DNA of 51,550 bases, taken from NCBI GenBank assembly GCA_944326355.1, contig CALVDO010000016.1, positions 1-51,550 of the forward strand, written 5' to 3'. Made by a program: the position numbers and the translations under genes. This stretch comes from an uncultured Bacteroidales bacterium. GTDB taxonomy: Bacteria > Bacteroidota > Bacteroidia > Bacteroidales > UBA932. Positions 31,918-41,014 of the stretch are shown piece after piece; the stretch's first letter is position 1, and every line of letters starts with the position of its first letter. The notes under the pieces were generated by a model. The model searched no databases and had not been told where the DNA came from. It was given only the letters and a program-made list of their open reading frames with translations.

Positions 31918-33210
31918 ATGGGAACACTTATATTAAGGAATATAGGAATGCCGGATTCGTCTCGTGCGGACATCCTCATCGAGGGAGGCGTGATAAGGCG
32001 GATCTTGCGCAGAGGCGGGGAGAGTCCTGCCGGAGAGGAAGCGGCGGTAATGCGGCAGGGAGATGCTGAAGAGGTTGACTGCGCCGGAATGACCGCCATG
32101 CCGGGTTTTGTCAATATGCACACTCATGCCGCCATGTCACTCATGCGCGGAGTCGGGGAGGACGTGCGTTTCCATCAGTGGCTTGAGACGATATGGAGGC
32201 TGGAGTCGGAGATTGACGCCGAATATGTGCGCCATGGTTCGCGGGCGGCGTGTCTGGAGATGATTAAGACCGGGACGACGACCTTCAACAACCACTACTG
32301 GTATGCTCCCGATGCGTTTGATGCCGTGTCGGACTTGGGAATCAGGCCGGTGGAGTCGTATGTGTTCATAGACAAGTTTGATCAGAAGGAGGCTCAGCGG
32401 CAGAAGGAGGAATTTATCAGGACCTACGAGAAGTCGCTCGAGTGGCCGGAGGGATCATTCACTGTGGGGATACATTCAATATATTCAGTGAGCGCGGAGA
32501 CTATCAGGTGGGCTGCGGATTTCGCGAGGGACCACGGGCTCAGGATTCATATCCATCTGTCGGAGACGGAGAAGGAGGTGCGGGACTGCATCAGGGATCA
32601 TGGGATGAGCCCGGTGGAGTATCTTGAGAGCCTCGGCCTGCTGGGGCCGGATCTGATAGCCGCCCATACGCTCTGGATCTCGGAAAAGGACATTGAGCTG
32701 CTTGGAAAGCGGCACGTGAACTGTGTCCACAACATCAACTCCAATCTGAAGCTTGCGTCGGGCTACCGCTTTCTTTATAATGAGCTGCGGGATGCCGGGG
32801 CCAACGTCTGCATCGGGACGGACGGGTGCGCGTCGTCGAACAATCTGGACATTCTTGAGGCTATGAAGACCGCCTCCATAGTGCAGAAGGCTTGGAGGGG
32901 CGATCCTTCGGCGATGCCGCTGGACGAGCTTCTGGCGATGGCTACGGCGAACGGGGCGAAGGCTCTCGGCCTCAATACCGGGCGGCTTGAGGAGGGCTGC
33001 GACGCCGATATTCTGATTGTGGACACCGGAAGCACTTTCTTCCTCTCGCCGGGAACTTTCCTCGCCAATTTTGTCTATTCTGCCCACAGCGACTGCATTG
33101 ACTCGGTCCTGTGCAGAGGACGCTTTGTCATGAGGCACAGGAAGGTGGAGGGCGAGGAGAAGATTCTCGACGATGCCCGCAGGACGGTCAGAAAATTTGC
33201 AATCAATTGA
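31918..33210 (+). CDS. Amidohydrolase, MTA/SAH deaminase-like
   Basis: Zinc-dependent amidohydrolase of the ATZ/TRZ-SsnA group, whose best-known members are 5-methylthioadenosine/S-adenosylhomocysteine deaminases (MtaD). The 430-aa protein has the metal-binding [17 protein letters not shown] near 61-77, [10 protein letters not shown] near 120-129, [13 protein letters not shown] near 210-222, AAHTLWIS near 246-253 and the second metal Asp in [11 protein letters not shown] near 300-310, all in the right order. It is followed 16 bp later by a purine nucleoside phosphorylase gene, which supports a role in purine or thio-purine nucleoside salvage. The exact nucleoside is inferred. Confidence 0.82.
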   Translation: MGTLILRNIGMPDSSRADILIEGGVIRRILRRGGESPAGEEAAVMRQGDAEEVDCAGMTAMPGFVNMHTHAAMSLMRGVGEDVRFHQWLETIWRLESEIDAEYVRHGSRAACLEMIKTGTTTFNNHYWYAPDAFDAVSDLGIRPVESYVFIDKFDQKEAQRQKEEFIRTYEKSLEWPEGSFTVGIHSIYSVSAETIRWAADFARDHGLRIHIHLSETEKEVRDCIRDHGMSPVEYLESLGLLGPDLIAAHTLWISEKDIELLGKRHVNCVHNINSNLKLASGYRFLYNELRDAGANVCIGTDGCASSNNLDILEAMKTASIVQKAWRGDPSAMPLDELLAMATANGAKALGLNTGRLEEGCDADILIVDTGSTFFLSPGTFLANFVYSAHSDCIDSVLCRGRFVMRHRKVEGEEKILDDARRTVRKFAIN

Positions 33211-33215
33211 AATAC

Positions 33216-33229
33216 GGAGGAACGATATG
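33216..33229 (+). promoter_or_regulatory. Shine-Dalgarno sequence deciding the PNP start
   Basis: GGAGG at 33216-33220 lies 6 bp before ATG 33227. Such a clear ribosome binding site is uncommon in this window and fixes the start against the in-frame ATG at 33173, which overlaps the previous gene. Confidence 0.65.
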
Positions 33230-34054
33230 GACGAAAGAATGGAAAGAATCATCAGGGCCGCCGATCATCTGCGGTCGCTGACAGGAACCAGGAAGCCGCG
33301 GGTGGGCATAGTGCTCGGAAGCGGTTTGGGAAAGCTCGCGGAGAAGATAGAAGAGCCTCTTACTGTGCCGTACAGGGACATTCCCGGATTTCCGGTGTCA
33401 ACTGCCATAGGGCATAAGGGCAACTTCATCTTCGGACGCCTCGGCGGGAAGGAGGTCGTTGCCATGCAGGGTCGCTTCCACTATTATGAGGGCTACAGTA
33501 TGGATCTGGTGACTCTTCCGATAAGGGTGATGAAGGTGCTCGGCATTGAGTGGCTTTTCGTCTCGAATGCGGCCGGGGGAGTCAATTTCGACTTCAAGGT
33601 GGGCGACCTGATGATAATAAGGGATCACATCAACCTTCTGCCCAATCCTCTGGTCGGACGCAATATGGATGAGTTCGGCCCGAGATTTCCGGACATGACG
33701 CGGCCGTATGATCCGAAGCTTATCGAGAAGGCTGAGACGGTGGCATCTGAGCTCGGAATACCGCTCAAGAAGGGCGTGTATCTCGCCGGAACGGGGCCTT
33801 CATATGAGACGCCTGCGGAATACCGCTATTTCAGGATGATAGGAGCGGACGCCGTGGGAATGTCCACGATTCCTGAGGTAATCGTGGCCAGGCACTGCTC
33901 TGTGCCGGTGTTCGGAATGTCGGTCATCACCAATGAGGCTCATGACGACTATGCGGAGGATTATGAGAACAACGGAGACGATGTCGTGGCGGCCGCCGAT
34001 GCGGCGGCTGACAGGATGTCGATGCTTTTTGCCGGTATAATATCAGCACTATGA
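33227..34054 (+). CDS. punA: Purine nucleoside phosphorylase
   Basis: Cytoplasmic enzyme of purine salvage that splits purine (deoxy)nucleosides with phosphate to base and ribose-1-phosphate. From ATG 33227 the protein is 275 aa, the length of trimeric PNPs. Motifs in order are [15 protein letters not shown] near 26-40, [11 protein letters not shown] near 81-91, [10 protein letters not shown] near 111-120, [14 protein letters not shown] near 187-200 and [14 protein letters not shown] near 209-222. A good Shine-Dalgarno precedes it. Its stop overlaps the ATG of the GH43 gene by 4 bp (ATGA), so the three genes from 31918 probably form an operon. Confidence 0.93.
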   Translation: MDERMERIIRAADHLRSLTGTRKPRVGIVLGSGLGKLAEKIEEPLTVPYRDIPGFPVSTAIGHKGNFIFGRLGGKEVVAMQGRFHYYEGYSMDLVTLPIRVMKVLGIEWLFVSNAAGGVNFDFKVGDLMIIRDHINLLPNPLVGRNMDEFGPRFPDMTRPYDPKLIEKAETVASELGIPLKKGVYLAGTGPSYETPAEYRYFRMIGADAVGMSTIPEVIVARHCSVPVFGMSVITNEAHDDYAEDYENNGDDVVAAADAAADRMSMLFAGIISAL

Positions 34055-35814
34055 TGAACACACATGCTGCGGCTTCCGCGAAGGCGGGAGCCGCAGCGGC
34101 ATTTATATCTGCCGCTTTCGCGCTTTCAATGCCTGCAGTTTCCGCACAGGAGTCCGCCGTGTGGAATCCTGACAGGGGAGGAAGCTATGTCAATCCGGTG
34201 ATCAATGCAGATTATTCCGATCCGGACGTGTGCAGGGTAGGGAATGACTATTATATGACGTCGTCCTCTTTCAACTGCATGCCCGGGCTGCAGATTCTTC
34301 ATTCGACGGATCTCGTCAACTGGGAAATCATCGGAGCTGCCCTCACTGACTATCCGGTGGAGGGCTGGAACGATTCCGTCCAGCACGGGAATGGGGTCTG
34401 GGCTCCTGCCATCAGACATCACGACGGGAAATTCTACATCTATTGCGGTGATCCGGACAGAGGCATATTCATGGTCTGTGCCGATGATCCCCGTGGAAAG
34501 TGGAGCGAGCCGGTGTGGGTCGTGAAGGCGAAGGGCTATATAGACCCGTGCCCTCTCTGGGATGACGACGGGAGGGCGTGGCTCTCTCACGGCTGCGCTG
34601 GAAGCCGGGCTCAGTTCAAGAGCGTGCTCTTCATGGCTGAGATGACTCCGGACGGCACTTCGCTGATTTCCGACAGCCGGATTGTCTATGACGGCCATGA
34701 GGCCCAGCCTACGATTGAGGGTACGAAGCTGTATAAGCGCAACGGCTGGTATTACATCTTCTCTCCTGCGGGAGGCGTTGCGACCGGATGGCAGACCGTG
34801 CTAAGGAGCAGAAGTCCTTATGGACCTTATGAGGAGAAGGTGGTGATGGCTCAGGGCGGAAGCGAAGTCAACGGTCCGCATCAGGGCGCATGGGTGGAGA
34901 CTCAGAACGGTGAAGACTGGTTCCTGCATTTTCAGGATAAGGGAGCTTACGGCAGGGTAGTGCATCTTCAGCCGATGAAGTGGGCCGATGACTGGCCTGT
35001 GATAGGTCTGGACGAAGACGGGGACGGAGTAGGAGAGCCTGTGATGAAGTATCGCAAGCCGGACCTTCCTTCAGGCGGCGTCGTGCAGCCTGCTGACAGT
35101 GACGAGTTTTCCGATGTGCAGCTCGGTCTGCAGTGGCAGTGGCAGGGGACTCCGTCTCCGTATTGGAGTTTCCCCGATTCCGCAGCCGGCTCTCTCAGAC
35201 TCTATTCCGTGCCTGTCCCTGAGGGCTACCGCAATCTGTCCGACTGCGCCAACCTTCTGCTTCAGAAGTTCCCGGCGGACGACTTCACCGTCACGGCAAA
35301 GGTGTCATTCACTCCGATTCCCCAGCTTGAGGGAAGGGGCGAGACTGCCGGCCTTGTGGTGATGGGGCTTGACTATGCGGCCCTTGTCCTTGAGGACACG
35401 GAGAAAGGGGTCGTCCTGAGCTTCAGGGTATGCAATGACGCTCTTGAGGGCGGGCGTGAAGCCTGGTGCAGGGACGACGAAGAGGTGCTTCTTGAGAGCA
35501 GGATACTTCCGCTGCCATATTCGGACAGGTACATGTCAACGACAGTGCCTCCGGTTGCCCCTCTTGCCTATACTGAAACTGAAGTGTGGCTTAGAGTGAC
35601 CGTGAAGTCTGTGCCTTGTGAGGGCAATGTGAATGATGCGATATGCTCATTCTCATACAGCAACGACGGAAAGAAGTTCGTCAGGCTCGGAGACGACTTC
35701 ACCGCCAGTCCAGGCAAGTGGATAGGCGCAAAGGTCGGCCTCTTCTGCAACCGTCCTGTGACAAAGAACGACGCCGGCTGGCTTGACGTGGACTGGTTCC
35801 GCTTCAGCCGCTGA
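34051..35814 (+). CDS. Glycoside hydrolase family 43 protein
   Basis: Exported beta-xylosidase/alpha-L-arabinofuranosidase-type enzyme acting on xylan or arabinan side chains. The 587-aa protein starts with a signal peptide (cleavage near AVSAQE). The five-blade propeller (about 45-340) shows the three GH43 acids in context: [11 protein letters not shown] (base Asp57), [11 protein letters not shown] (pKa-modulating Asp) and [17 protein letters not shown] (acid Glu). Residues about 350-587 form a beta-sandwich typical of GH43 C-terminal domains. Its start overlaps the nucleoside phosphorylase gene by 4 bp, an unusual partner, and it is not inside a SusC/D-type locus here. It converges on nadE with 10 bp between stops. 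Substrate is inferred from family only. Confidence 0.9.
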   Translation: MMNTHAAASAKAGAAAAFISAAFALSMPAVSAQESAVWNPDRGGSYVNPVINADYSDPDVCRVGNDYYMTSSSFNCMPGLQILHSTDLVNWEIIGAALTDYPVEGWNDSVQHGNGVWAPAIRHHDGKFYIYCGDPDRGIFMVCADDPRGKWSEPVWVVKAKGYIDPCPLWDDDGRAWLSHGCAGSRAQFKSVLFMAEMTPDGTSLISDSRIVYDGHEAQPTIEGTKLYKRNGWYYIFSPAGGVATGWQTVLRSRSPYGPYEEKVVMAQGGSEVNGPHQGAWVETQNGEDWFLHFQDKGAYGRVVHLQPMKWADDWPVIGLDEDGDGVGEPVMKYRKPDLPSGGVVQPADSDEFSDVQLGLQWQWQGTPSPYWSFPDSAAGSLRLYSVPVPEGYRNLSDCANLLLQKFPADDFTVTAKVSFTPIPQLEGRGETAGLVVMGLDYAALVLEDTEKGVVLSFRVCNDALEGGREAWCRDDEEVLLESRILPLPYSDRYMSTTVPPVAPLAYTETEVWLRVTVKSVPCEGNVNDAICSFSYSNDGKKFVRLGDDFTASPGKWIGAKVGLFCNRPVTKNDAGWLDVDWFRFSR

Positions 35815-35824
35815 GTTCTGGCAG

Positions 35825-37987
35825 TTATGCTTCGGGGTCCGGAGTGAGGGATGCTGAGGCGTTGAGGAAGAGGGCGGCGGAGGCGTCTGACGGCATCCGC
35901 CAGTCTCCGCGGGGCGACAGGGTCACAGAGCCGACCTTCGGGCCGTCCGGCAGGCAAGAACGCTTGAACTGCTGGTTGAAGAATCTGCGCAGAAAAGTGT
36001 TCAGCCATTTTTTTATCTCAGTCTCTGAGTAGCGCCCGGCTGACTCCGTTTCCGGGGCGTGACCTGCCGTCTCTTCTTCCGGGTGGAGTCCGTCCGTGTT
36101 TCCCTGGTGGAGTCCTGCTGACTTGGCGTCGGAGTCTGGAGAGGCTGCGGCAGGGATGCAGAAGGCCTTTTTCGCGAGGAAGAACAGTTTGTCCGGGGAG
36201 TATCCGAAGCGGAAGAAGTTGTAGAGGAAGAAGTCGTGCAGCTCGTATGGGCCGACGAGATCCTCGGTCTTCTGACTGATCTTTCCGTCGCCGTCGGCAG
36301 GCAGAAGCTCCGGGCTGATCGGGGTGTCGATGATGTCCGTAAGGATGTCTCTCACATGTCTGTCCTCGAAGAGATTTTCGGCAATCCACCTGACGAGATG
36401 CCTGACGAGCGTCTTCGGAATGCCCGAGTTGACGCCGTACATGGACATGTGGTCTCCGTTGTAGGTGGCCCATCCGAGGGCAAGCTCGGAGAGGTCTCCG
36501 GTGCCGATGGTGATGCCTCCGGTCTGGTTGGCTATGTCCATGAGTATCTGTGTCCTCTCGCGGGCCTGTGAGTTCTCGTAAGTCACGTCATGAACCGAGC
36601 TGTCATGGCCGATGTCCTGAAAGTGCCTGTCGCAGGCTGCCCTGATGGATATTTCTCTGACTGAGACACCGAGCTCCTTCATCAGGTCCATCGCGTTGCG
36701 GTATGTCCTGTCAGTGGTGCCGTATCCCGGCATGGTGACGCCGATGATCCTGTCTCTCTGCCATCCGAGCCTGTCGGCGGCCATCGTCGTCACGAGAAGG
36801 GCGAGTGTGCTGTCCAGGCCTCCGGAGATGCCTATCACGGCACTTCTGCATCCTATGTGGGAAAGCCTTGACGCAAGCCCCGTGACCTGGATTGAGAAGA
36901 TTTCGCGGCACCTTTCCTCCATTTCCTTCCCGTAGCCTCCCGGAACGAACGGATGCGGCTCCACATGTCTGAGCAGTTCGCGGCTGAAGTCCGTCGCGGC
37001 AGGCTCTCCGGTCTGTATCACGGAATACAGTCCGGCAAAGCGGGCTGCCTCAGTGCCGTCGGGGGTGAATGCTCTAAACGTGTTCATCTTCTGTCTCAGC
37101 ACCGACAGCTTCTCGTGGTCCAGATCGGCTATGGTCAGAGCCTCTTCCATGCTGAACCTTTCGCTTTCAGCGAGCAATGCCCCGTTTTCGCAGATGACGG
37201 ATGCTCCTGAATACACCGTGTCCTGGGTGGATTCGCCGTAGCCTGATGAGCAGTAGACATAGCCTGACACCGTTCTGGCGGACTGCTGGCTGATGAGTCC
37301 CTTCCTGTATTCATGTTTCATCAGGACTTCATTGCTGGCGGAGAGGTTGACTATGACTCTCGCTCCGGCCAGGGCAAGCCATGATGACGGCGGTATCGGT
37401 GTCCACAGGTCTTCGCAGATCTCCACGCCGAAGATGACGCTTCCGATGCTGAAAAGCTGGTTGGGGGACACCATGCACTTCTGCCCGGCGTACCTTGTCT
37501 CGGCGCCGAAGCCTTCCCGTATGGTGTCCTTGCCGTTGAATACGAAATGCCCGTCGCCTTCCGACCTGTCCGACAGGAAGTCGGCACCGGAGCTGAACCA
37601 TCTCGCTTCGTAGAATTCATTGTATGACGGGAGATGTATCTTCGGCACGAGCCCTTTGACATTGCCGTTGCGTATGACGGCGGCGCAGTTGTAGAGCCTG
37701 TCCCTTACCTTTACCGGGACTCCCACGGCTATCGTCATCTCCTTGCCGCGGCTCGCCTCCACTATCTTCTTCACTCCGTTCTCGGCTTCCCTGATGAGAA
37801 GTTCCTGACCGAAGAGATCGCCGCACGTGTAGCCTGTGACGCACAGTTCAGGAAATGCCAGAAGCGACACCTTCTTCTCCGCCGCCCTGTCGATGAGTCC
37901 GCAGATGCTCTGCACGTTTCCTTCGACGTCTGCGGGCTTTGTCAATGGCCTTGCGGCCGCCACTCTAATGAATCCGTAGTCTTTCAT
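35825..37987 (-). CDS. nadE: Glutamine-dependent NAD+ synthetase
   Basis: Two-domain enzyme that makes NAD from nicotinate adenine dinucleotide using ammonia from glutamine. The 720-aa protein has an N-terminal nitrilase-fold glutaminase (catalytic Glu in FPELCVTGY near 46-54, Lys in VPKIHLPSYNE near 114-124, Cys in GVEICEDLW near 171-179) and a C-terminal synthetase with the PP-loop GISGGLDSTLALL near 386-398 and IGTGDLSELALGW. About 40 low-complexity residues (near 615-655, encoded around 36030-36147) sit between the FCIP helix and the IKKWL segment, where family members have only a few; this makes the protein longer than usual. Downstream of the PUR gene on the same strand. Confidence 0.93.
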   Translation of the reverse strand: MKDYGFIRVAAARPLTKPADVEGNVQSICGLIDRAAEKKVSLLAFPELCVTGYTCGDLFGQELLIREAENGVKKIVEASRGKEMTIAVGVPVKVRDRLYNCAAVIRNGNVKGLVPKIHLPSYNEFYEARWFSSGADFLSDRSEGDGHFVFNGKDTIREGFGAETRYAGQKCMVSPNQLFSIGSVIFGVEICEDLWTPIPPSSWLALAGARVIVNLSASNEVLMKHEYRKGLISQQSARTVSGYVYCSSGYGESTQDTVYSGASVICENGALLAESERFSMEEALTIADLDHEKLSVLRQKMNTFRAFTPDGTEAARFAGLYSVIQTGEPAATDFSRELLRHVEPHPFVPGGYGKEMEERCREIFSIQVTGLASRLSHIGCRSAVIGISGGLDSTLALLVTTMAADRLGWQRDRIIGVTMPGYGTTDRTYRNAMDLMKELGVSVREISIRAACDRHFQDIGHDSSVHDVTYENSQARERTQILMDIANQTGGITIGTGDLSELALGWATYNGDHMSMYGVNSGIPKTLVRHLVRWIAENLFEDRHVRDILTDIIDTPISPELLPADGDGKISQKTEDLVGPYELHDFFLYNFFRFGYSPDKLFFLAKKAFCIPAAASPDSDAKSAGLHQGNTDGLHPEEETAGHAPETESAGRYSETEIKKWLNTFLRRFFNQQFKRSCLPDGPKVGSVTLSPRGDWRMPSDASAALFLNASASLTPDPEA

Positions 37988-38012
37988 CTCAGCAGTAATT
38001 TGTCAATAAATG

Positions 38013-38088
38013 ATTGCTCGTCCAGAAGCAGCGGAGGGAAACCGCATTATGCAGCTTCCCTCCATCTGTATGATTCGTCTTGAGCAAT
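38013..38088. repeat. Nested inverted repeats between the PUR gene and nadE
   Basis: Outer arms ATTGCTC (38013-38019) and GAGCAAT (38082-38088) enclose a perfect 8-bp stem GGAGGGAA (38033-38040)/TTCCCTCC (38056-38063). No T-run follows on either strand. It may be a leader structure of nadE, a processing site or a weak terminator. Confidence 0.55.
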
Positions 38089-38099
38089 ATGCCTCAGCT

Positions 38100-38450
38100 T
38101 CAGAGCTCTTCGAAGTTGACGTCGGAGAAGCTGTCCCTGCCGTTTTCGGCAGCCGCCTGATCCTCGTCCCTGAGGCAGTTGGTCCTTATGTAGTCGATTG
38201 CCTCCTGCAGGCCTTCCGCGAATTTTTCGAAATCCTCCTTATAAAGGAATATCTTGTGCTTGTCGTATGCGAAATGACCGTCCTTCTCCACTTTTCTCTT
38301 GCTCTCGGTGATGGTGAGATAGTAGTCATTGCCCTTGGTGGCCTTGACGTCAAAGAAATATGTGCGCTTGCCCGCTCTGACGGGTTTGGAATACACGTCT
38401 TCACCGGAACGCTCAACAGAGCCGACCCCATCAATGTCCTCACTGTACAT
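38100..38450 (-). CDS. PUR family DNA/RNA-binding protein (DUF3276)
   Basis: Small nucleic-acid-binding protein of the PUR family, known from spirochaetes and Bacteroidetes. From ATG 38450 (MYSEDIDGVG) it is 116 aa. The PUR repeat is visible as EDVYSKPVRAGKRTYFFDVK (about 14-33), DYYLTITESKRK near 38-49 and KIFLYKEDFEKFAEGLQEAI (about 61-80); the C-terminus is acidic. A much longer in-frame ORF up to 38657 runs through the promoter and into nusB on the other strand and is rejected. It is divergent from nusB, with the two -7 boxes 22 bp apart. Confidence 0.88.
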   Translation of the reverse strand: MYSEDIDGVGSVERSGEDVYSKPVRAGKRTYFFDVKATKGNDYYLTITESKRKVEKDGHFAYDKHKIFLYKEDFEKFAEGLQEAIDYIRTNCLRDEDQAAAENGRDSFSDVNFEEL

Positions 38451-38478
38451 ACGAGTAAAAATTTTAAGTAAATCCTTG

Positions 38479-38486
38479 CAAATATA
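38479..38486 (-). promoter_or_regulatory. -7 element of the PUR gene promoter
   Basis: Minus-strand TATATTTG matches TAnnTTTG, 28 bp before ATG 38450. It faces the nusB promoter. Confidence 0.55.
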
Positions 38487-38508
38487 AGGATTTTTCTGAA
38501 ATTGAGTA

Positions 38509-38516
38509 TATCTTTG
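38509..38516 (+). promoter_or_regulatory. -7 element of the nusB promoter
   Basis: TATCTTTG matches TAnnTTTG, 22 bp before ATG 38539. The two divergent promoters overlap, so binding at one could affect the other. Confidence 0.55.
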
Positions 38517-38538
38517 CGGAAATTTTTGACTGCAAGAT

Positions 38539-39498
38539 ATGCTTAACAGACGTATTCTAAGGATAAAGGCTTTCAAGGTGTTGTACAGCAGCATGATGTC
38601 AGGGGGAATGTCCCTTTCGGAGGCCGAGTCGGCTCTCGACGAGTCATGCGAGGCCACGAGGGATCTCTATGTCTTCATGCTCGGCATAGTCTCACCGCTG
38701 ACGAAGATCGCCGGAGAGAGGATAGAGGCAGCGAAAAACAAGTTCAACCCTACGGAGGAGGAGCGGAATCCGAACATGAAGTTCGCCTCTAACAGGCTTG
38801 CCGCGCTTCTTGACGCCGATCCCGACTTCACAAAGCTCTTCAAGAGAAAGAAGTTCTCGTGGGAACAGTATGACCTTTTCCTCAAGAAGATCTACTCGTC
38901 CGTCTGCTCAAGGAAATATTTCACCGACTATATGGCCTCCGGCGAATCGTCTCTTCAGGAGGACTGCCGTCTGTTCACAAAGATATTCGAGAAGGAGTTT
39001 GTCGACAGCCCGGAGCTTGAGATGATTCTCGAGGACATGTCCATCTACTGGAATGACGATCTGGCCTATGCCCTCACTTTCGTCTGCCGCACCCTCGACT
39101 CCCTTGCGAAGGGGGAGAGCTGGCGCCTTCCGCCTCTGTACATGAGCGACATCGTGCAGAGCCCGGACATGGAGAGCGACAGGCAGTTTGTCAGGAAGCT
39201 GCTCCGCAGCGCGTACACCGGCTACGGGAAGTACTCCGCCCTGGTGTCGGAGTCGGTGTCCAACTGGGACAGGGAGAGAATCGTGTCCACAGACATGGCT
39301 CTGATAGTCATGGGCCTTGCTGAGGCTGTGTCTTTTCCGACCGTACCGGTCAAGGTGACGATGAACGAATATGTCGAGATTTCGAAGTTCTACGGGACGC
39401 CGAAGAGCCGCATCTTCGTGAACGGTCTGCTCGACAGGCTGATACAGAAGATGGTCAACGACGGTGAGATCGTCAAGACCGGCAAGGGTCTGCTCTGA
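38539..39498 (+). CDS. nusB: Transcription antitermination factor NusB
   Basis: RNA-binding component of the NusB-S10 antitermination complex for rRNA transcription. The 319-aa protein is about twice the length of E. coli NusB, which is normal in Bacteroidetes. The N-terminal start MLNRRILRIKAFKVLYS and the C-terminal NusB fold (DMALIVMGLAEAVSFPTVPV near 253-272, then MNEYVEISKFYGTPKSRIFVNGLLD in part) are diagnostic; the middle (about 60-180) is a lineage-specific helical insertion. It is followed by a 13-bp repeat array and a new promoter for yajC, so it may be read alone or with the downstream genes. Confidence 0.92.
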   Translation: MLNRRILRIKAFKVLYSSMMSGGMSLSEAESALDESCEATRDLYVFMLGIVSPLTKIAGERIEAAKNKFNPTEEERNPNMKFASNRLAALLDADPDFTKLFKRKKFSWEQYDLFLKKIYSSVCSRKYFTDYMASGESSLQEDCRLFTKIFEKEFVDSPELEMILEDMSIYWNDDLAYALTFVCRTLDSLAKGESWRLPPLYMSDIVQSPDMESDRQFVRKLLRSAYTGYGKYSALVSESVSNWDRERIVSTDMALIVMGLAEAVSFPTVPVKVTMNEYVEISKFYGTPKSRIFVNGLLDRLIQKMVNDGEIVKTGKGLL

Positions 39499-39502
39499 CA
39501 GG

Positions 39503-39561
39503 CTTGCAACCCGGTCTTGCAACCCGGTCTTGCAGACAGAGCTTGCAACCCGGCTTGCAAA
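39503..39561 (+). repeat. 13-bp tandem repeat array between nusB and yajC
   Basis: CTTGCAACCCGGT is repeated at 39503 and 39516, as a diverged copy at 39529, as a 12-bp copy at 39542 and as a truncated copy at 39554. The last copy supplies the TTG of the yajC promoter. Confidence 0.85.
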
Positions 39562-39585
39562 ATTTCTCCGGAAGCAGTATATTTG
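39555..39585 (+). promoter_or_regulatory. Promoter of yajC and following genes
   Basis: TTG (39555-39557), a 20-bp spacer and TATATTTG (39578-39585). Predicted start near 39592 gives a leader of about 70 nt before ATG 39661 and rules out the in-frame start at 39598. Confidence 0.65.
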
Positions 39586-39660
39586 ACAGATTTTTGATTG
39601 TGCCGGCGCAGAGCCGGGATTAGTGTTAACCAGCCGCGGATGCGGCGAAACAGATTTGAA

Positions 39661-39984
39661 ATGAATATTCTTACAGTGTTGCTGGAGGCTACTCCGGCTC
39701 AGGCACCTGCCGGCTCAGACTGGACGATTTGGGGCATGCTGATTCTCATCTTCGTGGTGATGTGGCTTTTCATGATACGCCCGCAGAGAAAGCAGCAGAA
39801 GGAACTGCAGAAATTCCGTGAAGGGCTGCAGAAGGGAGAGAAGATCGTCACTATCGGGGGCATCTACGGTACGGTCGTGGAGGTTGACGAGAAGACCCTT
39901 CTCATCAGAGTTGACGACAACGTCAAGCTGAGAGTTGACAAGAATTCGGTGGTGAAGGATTTTTCTGCCGCTTCGCAGCAGTAA
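39661..39984 (+). CDS. yajC: Preprotein translocase subunit YajC
   Basis: Small inner-membrane protein associated with SecDF and SecYEG. From ATG 39661 (MNILTVLLE) it is 107 aa. One membrane helix is clear at about 21-40 (WGMLILIFVVMWLFM), followed by the family signature IRPQRKQQKE near 39-48 and the conserved block GEKIVTIGGIYGTVVEVD near 60-77. The next gene, a YbbR-type protein, begins 25 bp later; nusB-yajC-ybbR-coaE is a typical Bacteroidales order as I recall it. Confidence 0.94.
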   Translation: MNILTVLLEATPAQAPAGSDWTIWGMLILIFVVMWLFMIRPQRKQQKELQKFREGLQKGEKIVTIGGIYGTVVEVDEKTLLIRVDDNVKLRVDKNSVVKDFSAASQQ

Positions 39985-40009
39985 CTTCTCCTGCGGGAGA
40001 CCCTCTCGG

Positions 40010-41014
40010 ATGAAACGTATATTCGACAGGATACTGAAATTGCTGGACTTCAAGGGGAGAGACTGGACGGTTTTTCTGTTCTCTCTCCTTTTGGCTTTCA
40101 GCATCTGGCTCATCCACAACCTTTCGCTCAGGTACACGGATTTCATTCAGGTGCCTGTGGTTGTCAGCAGTGAGCTGGAGGGGCATTCCGACTTGTCTTC
40201 CAATGTTGAGAGCATTACCGCCCGCTGTCAGACGAGCGGGTACAACATACTCAGGGCCGCAAGGCAGAGATCGAGGAAGCCGGTGGTCCTGCAGGTGGAT
40301 CCTTCCGTCCTCCGGTGCAGGGGCGGCGAGACTTTCTATCTCACCTCGGATGACCTTCAGGAATATGCCCATCTGATTTTCGGGGAGAATGTGACCATCG
40401 AGTACTTCATGAGGGACACGGTGTTTTTCCGTTTCCCCTATGAGACCCACAAGAAGGTGCCGGTGTATCCTGTCCATATCCTGCGCTATGATCCTCAGTA
40501 TATCGGGGCCGGGCCGCTGACCGTGGAGCCGGACTCTGTCGTCCTTTACGGGGAGCCCGGCTATCTTGACAACATCGACATGGTGATGACTGAGGCGATA
40601 AGGCTCGCCGACATCCGCTCTAACGTGCATGGCTCGGTGCGGCTGGAACGGGTGAAGGGAATAAGGATGTCCACAGAGTCGGTGCGCTACTCGCAGAGCG
40701 TGACGAGATATGTCGAGGTAAGTTCCGTGGTGTCGATACAGACCAGAAATGTGCCTCCGGACAAGGAGCTCCGGATATATCCGTCCACAGCCGAGGTCAC
40801 GTTCAGGTGTGTATTTCCCATGTCGTCTGATGTGACTGGAGACGTGCGTTTCTATGTGGATTACAACGATTTCATGAACTCTCTCGGAGGAAGATGCCTC
40901 GTGAAGGCGGATCATCTGCCTGCTGAGATAGTCGGATATGACGTCCGTCCTGTAGTTTTCGACTGCGTTGTAAACGAGAGGCTGAATGACGTCCAGACTG
41001 TCGGTGAGCAATGA
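40010..41014 (+). CDS. YbbR-like (CdaR-type) membrane protein
   Basis: A 334-aa protein with a single N-terminal membrane helix (about 19-37, WTVFLFSLLLAFSIWLI) and an extracytoplasmic part made of repeated YbbR-like beta domains (about 40-120, 125-215, 220-310). In Firmicutes such proteins (CdaR) modulate the diadenylate cyclase CdaA; the Bacteroidetes role is not defined and there is no cyclase gene in this window. Its stop overlaps the start of coaE (ATGA at 41011), so the two are translationally coupled. Confidence 0.8.
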   Translation: MKRIFDRILKLLDFKGRDWTVFLFSLLLAFSIWLIHNLSLRYTDFIQVPVVVSSELEGHSDLSSNVESITARCQTSGYNILRAARQRSRKPVVLQVDPSVLRCRGGETFYLTSDDLQEYAHLIFGENVTIEYFMRDTVFFRFPYETHKKVPVYPVHILRYDPQYIGAGPLTVEPDSVVLYGEPGYLDNIDMVMTEAIRLADIRSNVHGSVRLERVKGIRMSTESVRYSQSVTRYVEVSSVVSIQTRNVPPDKELRIYPSTAEVTFRCVFPMSSDVTGDVRFYVDYNDFMNSLGGRCLVKADHLPAEIVGYDVRPVVFDCVVNERLNDVQTVGEQ

